The translations under genes and the position numbers were made by a program. A DNA stretch of 41,805 nt. It comes from Nitrosomonas sp. GTDB taxonomy: Bacteria; Pseudomonadota; Gammaproteobacteria; Burkholderiales; Nitrosomonadaceae. Under the pieces are notes generated by a model, which was not told the DNA's origin, did not search any database, and was given only the letters and a program-made list of their open reading frames with translations. The stretch spans positions 1 to 41,805 of the forward strand of contig BQJA01000020.1 of assembly GCA_021604405.1 (NCBI GenBank), given 5' to 3'. This document shows positions 36,728 through 41,805 of the stretch, one piece after another (position 1 is the first letter of the stretch; every line of letters starts with the position of its first letter).

Positions 36728-39700
36728 TCATTCCCCGCAAGCACGGCGTTGCGCGGGTGTTAAAGGACTTGCTGTTGACTCAGCTGTTGGGTCTGCAAGG
36801 CGGAATTGTTGGCGTTCAATAGGACTTAACGGGCACAGTTTCTCCGCTTTTTTTACCAGCGCTTCCCATGGCTCAAGAAAAATGCGTATATCCCAGAAGC
36901 GCAGAGTTTTGTCCGAACTGCTTGAGATAATGCGACTGCCATCGGGAGAAAAGGCAGCACTGTATACCATGCCAGCATGACCATGCAATGCGTTGCCAAT
37001 GGCCTTGCCAGTTTTAGTATCCCACAGCTGCAGGGTCTTGTCCGAACTACCAGAAACAATGCGGTGGCCATCGGGAGAAAAAGCAACGCTGTTAACAGGG
37101 CCATCGTGACCATGCATCGGCCCGCCAATTGGTGTACTGGTATTGGCATCCCACAGGCGCAGGGTATGATCCGAGCTGCCTGAAACAATACGGCTGCCAT
37201 CCGGGGAGAATGCGACACTGTTAACTTCTCTATCATGGCCGGTCAAAGTCTTACCAATTGCCTTGCCGGTATTTGCATCCCACAGGCGCAGCGTTTTGTC
37301 CCGACTACCGGATACAATGCGGTGGCCATCGGGAGAAAAAGCGACACTGTAAACTGTGTCATTATGTCCGGTCAGTGGTTCACCAATGGGAACCCCTGTA
37401 TTGGCATCCCACAAGCGCAGCAGTTTGTCTTCGCTGCCTGAAACAATGCGGTTGCCGTTGGGAGAAAAGGCGATGCTGTAAACAAAGCTATTATGGCCGA
37501 TTAGCGGTTTACCAATGGTATTTCCACTATTGGCATCCCATATTCGCAGCGTTCTGTCCGTGCTGCCGGAGACAATGCGGTGGCCATCGGGAGAAAATGC
37601 GACATTATTTACCGGGCCATCATGACCATGCAGCGGTTCACCAATGGGCGCTCCTGTATTGGCATCCCACAGGCGCAGCATTTTGTCTTCACTGCCTGAA
37701 ACGATGCGACTGTTGTCGGAAGAAATGGTGACGCTGTAAACGAAGCTTTCATGACCGGACAACGGTTTGCCAATGGTTTTTCCACCGTTGGTTTCCCACA
37801 TTCGCAGCGTTTTGTCCGTACTGCCGGAGACAAACCGGCTGCCATCGGGAGAGAAAGCGATACTGTCCACAGGGCCTTCATGACCGCGCAGTGGTTCGCC
37901 AATAGCCTTGCCGTTATTGGCATCCCATAGACGGAGCGTATCATCCCAACTTCCTGAGACGATACGACCGCTATCTGGAGAATAGACGATACTGTTAACA
38001 GGTCCATCATGACCAAGCAGTGGCTCGCCGATCAGCACGCCAGTATATGCATCCCACAGGCGCAGGGTATGATCCGAGCTGCCCGAAGCAATTTGGCCGC
38101 CATCGGGAGAAAAGACGACACTGTTAACCGGGCCATCATGACCGCGTAGAGGCTTACCAATGGGTGCGCCGGTATTGGCATCCCATAGACGGATTGTTTT
38201 GTCTTCACTGCCCGAGACAATGCGACTGCCATCGGGAGAATAGGCGGCGTGATAAACTAAGCTGGTATGACCGCGCAGTGGTTCGCCAATGGCCATGCCG
38301 GTGTTGGCATCCCACAGGCGTAGTGTTTTGTCCCAACTGGCTGAGACAATACGGTTTCCAGCAGGAGAAAAGGCAACACTAATTACATAACTAGCATGGC
38401 CGTGAAGCGGCTCACCGATAGCCTTTCCGGTATTGGCATCCCATAGGCGCAGCGTATTATCCCAACTGCCTGAGACAATACGCGTGCCATCAGGAGAAAA
38501 GGCAATACTGTTAACCGGCCCATCATGACCGCGCAATGGCTCGCCGATAAGCGCACCAGTATTGGCATCCCACAGCCGTAGCGCGTTGTCTGTGCCGCTT
38601 GAGGCAAAGCGGCGGCCATCGGGTGAAAAGACAACACTGTAAACTAAGCTGCGATGATGGCGTTGCATGATTTCTATCGGTCGAGTCAATGCGTTGGCAA
38701 GTGCAGCGCCGATTTCGTCTGCAAATTGAGGATGATTGCTGCGACGACTTTTCGGTGTCGCGTTAAGGGCGATGAGTGCGCCACGCCGGGCATGGCCACT
38801 GCCAATTAAACTTTGTGCGTATTCCGCCGTAACCCGTGCTTGCGCTCGCAACTGATTTAATGACTCGGTTTTCTGGTGGGTCTTTTCATGGTAGTAGGCT
38901 TGTGCAAAAAAAATGCTGATGCTCGCAATCAGAGTAATTGCGCTCAGGATGGATAACGATAATACGCTTCCCTTTACCAGGCCCTGTACATTAAATTGGC
39001 GAGTTTTATTGTGGGGGGGCAGTTTCCATCGTCGTTGGGCAATTTTTAGCCCTTTCGCATGCCAATCAGTTCGAAATTGAGCGCCTTCTTTATTCGAAAA
39101 TTGCCAACTGCGAATCAAGACTTCATGATTCGTGTCGATACCCGGACTATCCTGGGTGCCAGACAGGATTATGCTAATTTCTTCGTTGGTAGACTCATTC
39201 AGTACGCCATTCGGCGTATCATCGGTTGTTTTTTTGCTGCTTACACTTTCAGTAACCAGGTCTGGTCGCGCGCTGTGTTTTTGTGTTGGTCGGAATATTT
39301 GAATTTGTTTGTTCAGTATGGTGCTTGCGCTCATCACTTGTTTCAAGGTAATAAAGTTTCCAGTATGGGTTTGCTTAACATCGGACTTAATCTGTTCGGG
39401 GTTGGTGTTAATAACGTCCGGCTTCCCGCTTATGGTGTGATAATTTTGTTCGCGCAGCCAGCGCGGTTCACCTTGCGTTACATTCCACAGTCGTTGCATT
39501 GTATGTTGCAACCACGGCAGCGGATGAGCCTGTTCGATTATGCCCAGCAACAGTCGTTGCACCAGTATTTCATCTATTCTTCCACCTGCCGCATCAACCG
39601 GTCCGCGAATTATGTCTTCAAGCTGACCCTGATCCGGCAAGAGAACAGGAAATTGGTAGGCGTTTACTGCATCATTCAGTCCGTAATAGGCGGTGCAATT

Positions 39701-40279
39701 TCCAATATAATCAGAGCGCAGGGTGATTATGACATGCAAACGCCCTTTGCCATGGAATGCCGCAGTGAGCAGCAGTTCGATAAAATTTCGCCTTTCTTCC
39801 TCCATTGCTGCTTTTTCTATCTCCTGAATTTTTTCGCCATAGCGAAATAGCTCCTCAAATTGGTCAATGACCAGCAGCAATCGCTGATTATCAGGTATGG
39901 TCTGGCGTGCAATTTCATTTAATGTCAAAGTAGATTGACCTGATTTTGTATCGTGCCAGTAAGTGCACGCCTCAAGCAGGTTTTCCGTGTAGCCGTTTGC
40001 AGTATGTGTTAATGCTAGCGCCAGCTTTGCGATGGAAGTTGAACCAGGTTTAGCGATAATGGCTTTCCAGCCATCCTTAACAAGTGAGGCCAGGACGCCG
40101 CAGCGTACCAGAGATGACTTGCCGCAACCGGGTTCTCCGACTACCGCTGTAAAGCGATTGCTGCAGACTTTGTGCAACAAAGCCACAATTTCCTGGTTGC
40201 GGCCATAAAACCAGCCACGGTCAGCGATATCAAATGAGCGCAGGCCAACAAAAGGAGTCTGACTTGGTGGGCGGGTCAT
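36728..40279 (-). CDS. nSTAND-type NTPase with one membrane segment and 14 WD40 repeats
   Basis: A 1183-residue protein. It opens with PFVGLRSFDIADRGWFYGRN, the entry motif of nSTAND1 NTPases, then Walker A GEPGCGKSS (48-56) and Walker B LLLVIDQFEEL (134-144). A Ser/Thr/Asn-rich stretch (about 290-395) replaces the expected regulatory domain, though HEVLIRSW of the family is kept. A transmembrane helix (about 436-458) and a helical linker lead to 14 WD40 units from residue 541, each 43 residues. The tail is 40 residues. ATG 40279 was chosen for its GGAG eight bases upstream and the four-base ATGA overlap with the preceding small ORF. A sensor/signalling ATPase is likely; target unknown. A single helix would put the propellers in the periplasm. 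Confidence 0.88.
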   Translation of the reverse strand: MTRPPSQTPFVGLRSFDIADRGWFYGRNQEIVALLHKVCSNRFTAVVGEPGCGKSSLVRCGVLASLVKDGWKAIIAKPGSTSIAKLALALTHTANGYTENLLEACTYWHDTKSGQSTLTLNEIARQTIPDNQRLLLVIDQFEELFRYGEKIQEIEKAAMEEERRNFIELLLTAAFHGKGRLHVIITLRSDYIGNCTAYYGLNDAVNAYQFPVLLPDQGQLEDIIRGPVDAAGGRIDEILVQRLLLGIIEQAHPLPWLQHTMQRLWNVTQGEPRWLREQNYHTISGKPDVINTNPEQIKSDVKQTHTGNFITLKQVMSASTILNKQIQIFRPTQKHSARPDLVTESVSSKKTTDDTPNGVLNESTNEEISIILSGTQDSPGIDTNHEVLIRSWQFSNKEGAQFRTDWHAKGLKIAQRRWKLPPHNKTRQFNVQGLVKGSVLSLSILSAITLIASISIFFAQAYYHEKTHQKTESLNQLRAQARVTAEYAQSLIGSGHARRGALIALNATPKSRRSNHPQFADEIGAALANALTRPIEIMQRHHRSLVYSVVFSPDGRRFASSGTDNALRLWDANTGALIGEPLRGHDGPVNSIAFSPDGTRIVSGSWDNTLRLWDANTGKAIGEPLHGHASYVISVAFSPAGNRIVSASWDKTLRLWDANTGMAIGEPLRGHTSLVYHAAYSPDGSRIVSGSEDKTIRLWDANTGAPIGKPLRGHDGPVNSVVFSPDGGQIASGSSDHTLRLWDAYTGVLIGEPLLGHDGPVNSIVYSPDSGRIVSGSWDDTLRLWDANNGKAIGEPLRGHEGPVDSIAFSPDGSRFVSGSTDKTLRMWETNGGKTIGKPLSGHESFVYSVTISSDNSRIVSGSEDKMLRLWDANTGAPIGEPLHGHDGPVNNVAFSPDGHRIVSGSTDRTLRIWDANSGNTIGKPLIGHNSFVYSIAFSPNGNRIVSGSEDKLLRLWDANTGVPIGEPLTGHNDTVYSVAFSPDGHRIVSGSRDKTLRLWDANTGKAIGKTLTGHDREVNSVAFSPDGSRIVSGSSDHTLRLWDANTSTPIGGPMHGHDGPVNSVAFSPDGHRIVSGSSDKTLQLWDTKTGKAIGNALHGHAGMVYSAAFSPDGSRIISSSSDKTLRFWDIRIFLEPWEALVKKAEKLCPLSPIERQQFRLADPTAESTASPLTPAQRRACGE
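36851..38656 (-). repeat. Fourteen tandem 129-bp WD40-encoding repeats
   Basis: Units of exactly 129 bases run without indels from 38656 down to 36851. Each encodes H-x4-S-x-x-FSPDG-x-RIVSGS-x-DKTLRLWDANTG-x-IG-x-PL-x-G with small variations. Fourteen units equal two seven-bladed propellers. The last unit diverges in its final strand. The repeated DNA will be hard to assemble from short reads, so copy number should be treated cautiously. Confidence 0.92.
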
Positions 40280-40581
40280 GGATTTTCTCCAGCGAACGGC
40301 GTAAAACCCGGCGATCTCCCAGCTCTGCATACTTCAAAAGGAACGCATATCTTGTTACGCCTGGATGCATCGGCCTGCATTGGTCCAATTTGGTATTGAT
40401 CTAACCAGCATTTAACCAGTTGCAGTTCCGCATATAAATCAGTCGCTACGTAACGCAGTGGTTGCCAGAATAATGTAAAGCGGTTCTGGGTTACGTCTTT
40501 GAAAAATAGTTTCCGGTTGTCTGGACAGTCATTATTGATAGCAGCAGAGCCATCATGTGATGGTGGTGAAGACTGGGTCAT
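40276..40581 (-). CDS. Small unknown protein translationally coupled to the STAND-WD40 gene
   Basis: A 101-residue ORF whose TGA overlaps the ATG of the STAND gene (ATGA). I recognise no family. The middle has a plausible folded core (LFWQPLRYVATDLYAELQLVKCWLDQYQIG) with aromatic residues and a short amphipathic helix. The N-terminus is polar and the C-terminus Pro/Gly-rich. It has four Cys and no membrane segment. No good ribosome binding site is seen upstream. Coupling is the main argument that it is real; it could be a partner or effector/adaptor of the STAND protein, or a fortuitous ORF. Confidence 0.5.
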   Translation of the reverse strand: MTQSSPPSHDGSAAINNDCPDNRKLFFKDVTQNRFTLFWQPLRYVATDLYAELQLVKCWLDQYQIGPMQADASRRNKICVPFEVCRAGRSPGFTPFAGENP

Positions 40582-40706
40582 GATAGGCTATGGCGTTATA
40601 ATTTTTAAAAAAATATTTTTTCTGCGTTAATTTGGGGAGATCATTGTAGAGAATATCGGTGATATCCACATTAACATTATGAATTAACTAAGATTCTATA
40701 AAATAT

Positions 40707-41150
40707 ATGATGCAAGTTCAAACATTACGTCTTATCGTGTTTTCCATACTGACTTTGGTTGTCATGCTGTATTTTTATACCAGTCAGGAAAAAACATACT
40801 ACCAGCGTAACGCTTTGCCCGCCGTCGAGCAAATTTTGACGGAAATATCCAGTTGGGAAAAGTCGGCGCTTTTTCGGCATCTGACCCCTGAAGCGCAACA
40901 AACGGTAAATGATGCGCAACTGGAAGAATTGTTAAGTCAGTACCGGCATTTTGGGCGGTTTGTTTCCATTAATGACCTGGATTTTTCGCGCACAATAAGC
41001 GCATTTTCCCTCTTTGGCGAGAAAAGGGTTAATTATTCCGGAACGGTAAACTTTGAAACTGGGCTCGTCAACATTAATATTACCTTAGTCGCACGGGGTG
41101 GTTATTATCTGATTGATAATTTCGCTCTTTCAAAGGCGGCGGACAAATAA
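40707..41150 (+). CDS. Membrane-anchored protein of unknown function
   Basis: A 147-residue protein with one N-terminal transmembrane helix (about residues 7-25) and an exported soluble domain. That domain has a helical first half (LTPEAQQTVNDAQLEELL) and a beta-rich second half (VNYSGTVNFETGLVNINITLV, GYYLIDNFALS). This helix-then-sheet pattern resembles NTF2/cystatin-like small domains, but I cannot name a family. Two adjacent ATGs (40707 and 40710) are possible starts; no strong ribosome site. It diverges from the STAND unit with about 125 bases between the starts. Confidence 0.7.
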   Translation: MMQVQTLRLIVFSILTLVVMLYFYTSQEKTYYQRNALPAVEQILTEISSWEKSALFRHLTPEAQQTVNDAQLEELLSQYRHFGRFVSINDLDFSRTISAFSLFGEKRVNYSGTVNFETGLVNINITLVARGGYYLIDNFALSKAADK

Positions 41151-41532
41151 TGCAAGTGACTGCGCTTATACGCGCGACTGTGATTTTTCTGCTGTTTATA
41201 GTCACAGGTAGATATTGAAAATTACCGAAGCTGCATTGCGCGTTTATCCTGTTACCCACATGGGCTGTACATGACGGGAATTGACGCTGATGGGATTCGA
41301 CCATGACCGTATATTGACAGTCAACCTTACTTCCAGTACATTCAAACTTGATGGATAGACGCATTTGTCTTTATTATTCCATACTGAAATGGTTACCCTA
41401 TAACGATATCGAATCAATGGGAACTTTTTCAGGCCATCGCTGCAACGCCGAAATGTGGGATTCAAGGCGTAAGCTGAAAAGTTACGAATTAATTAACGTT
41501 AGTTACAATTACATTAAGAACTAGGAAACTGT
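41151..41532. other. Intergenic region before the terminal lipoprotein gene
   Basis: About 0.38 kb. No gene, RNA or clear hairpin recognised. A minus-strand ORF (41080-41364) overlaps the preceding gene and has no recognisable content. Confidence 0.4.
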
Positions 41533-41805
41533 ATGAAAAAATCTTACTATATATTGGCATTAACTGCTTCATTGTTTATTTATGGTTGCGGGGATAAAGC
41601 AGAACAAGCAGTTGAGGATGTTAGCGAAATGGCTTCTGATGCGGTTGATGCCGTCACAGAGACGGCTTCCGAGCTTGTGGAGGATACAAAAGAAATGTTG
41701 TCTGACGCGGATGATTCAGTATCCGATACCGCTTCCGATGTTGCTGAAGATACTTCTGATGCGGCAGAAGATGCAGCCGATACTACAGAGGATGTAGCCG
41801 AGGAT
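41533..41805 (+). CDS. Acidic Ala/Asp-rich predicted lipoprotein, 3' end outside window
   Basis: The frame is open from ATG 41533 to the window end (91 codons). A lysine-led hydrophobic signal ends in the lipobox FIYGC, followed by GDKAEQAVEDVSE. The mature part is low-complexity and strongly acidic, dominated by A, D, E, S, T and V in imperfect heptad-like units (for example ASDAVDAVTETASELVEDT), suggesting an extended or coiled helical rod. No enzymatic motif is seen. Its 3' end and full length are unknown. Confidence 0.72.
   Translation, partial: MKKSYYILALTASLFIYGCGDKAEQAVEDVSEMASDAVDAVTETASELVEDTKEMLSDADDSVSDTASDVAEDTSDAAEDAADTTEDVAED

Noticed and set aside
36853..38382. Several antisense and out-of-frame ORFs with repeated protein sequence
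   Set aside because: They mirror the WD40 DNA repeats; periodicity comes from the real gene, not from separate repetitive proteins.
36851..38656. CRISPR-like periodic repeat
   Set aside because: The 129-bp units are contiguous, in frame and encode WD40 blades; there are no spacers.
39059..39850. 263-codon + strand ORF inside the STAND gene
   Set aside because: Antisense to the NTPase domain, which has clear motifs; no independent support.

Overview
The window looks like chromosomal DNA from an AT-leaning betaproteobacterium. A Nitrosomonas-like ammonia oxidiser is my best guess. The reasons are the cheY-cheZ pair, a lysA / single-enzyme squalene synthase / hpnA cluster, an MCE lipid transporter with a STAS-permease fusion, the queG/tsaE/amiC arrangement, and the yebC-ruvC-ruvA-ruvB cluster. 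The assignment rests on gene content and remembered family resemblance, not on a search.

Layout. 1-3.5 kb (+): the C-terminal end of a repetitive RTX/type I-secreted-like protein, then galE and galU (UDP-sugar supply). 3.6-14.1 kb (-): a long co-directional block read right to left: tsaE, amiC, a four-gene MCE/Mla-type lipid transporter (STAS-permease, ATPase, MCE protein, auxiliary lipoprotein), the tiny lipoprotein gene lptM overlapping lysA, squalene synthase overlapping hpnA, then cheY and cheZ. 14.1-17.4 kb (+): queG, purT and a hexose-6-phosphate mutarotase, closed by a strong bidirectional hairpin shared with a DUF4399 gene (-). 18-20.3 kb: ampD (-) diverging from tmk-holB (+). 20.4-27 kb is accessory in character: a FecR-domain protein lacking its usual cytoplasmic part, a CHAT-protease/STAND-ATPase gene broken by one frameshift, a VanZ-like protein, and a two-gene unit of an unrecognised secreted protein plus a ChaN/Tiki-like protein. 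27-29.1 kb: an exported vanadium-haloperoxidase-type enzyme with a His-rich leader. 29.8-36.7 kb (+): glmU, glmS, yebC, ruvC (start region apparently frameshifted), ruvA, ruvB. 36.7-40.6 kb (-): a small unknown ORF translationally coupled to an nSTAND-type NTPase with a membrane segment and exactly 14 WD40 repeats. 40.7 kb to the end (+): a membrane-anchored unknown and the start of an acidic low-complexity lipoprotein.

Functional themes. Envelope and cell-wall biogenesis dominates: glmS/glmU make UDP-GlcNAc, galE/galU UDP-sugars, lysA diaminopimelate, amiC and ampD process or recycle peptidoglycan, LptM and the MCE system serve the outer membrane, and squalene synthase/HpnA point to hopanoids. 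The ruv genes, holB and tmk serve DNA metabolism.

The most interesting content is the pair of STAND-type signalling ATPases. One is a CHAT caspase-like protease fused to an NB-ARC-like ATPase. The other is an nSTAND ATPase with two seven-bladed propellers' worth of near-identical repeats behind a coupled small ORF. Such architectures resemble bacterial NLR-like conflict and cell-death proteins, but immunity is inference here. Two single-base frameshifts (CHAT gene and ruvC) both sit in A4/T4 runs where one more base would restore the frame, so sequencing or assembly error must be excluded before either is called a real lesion.
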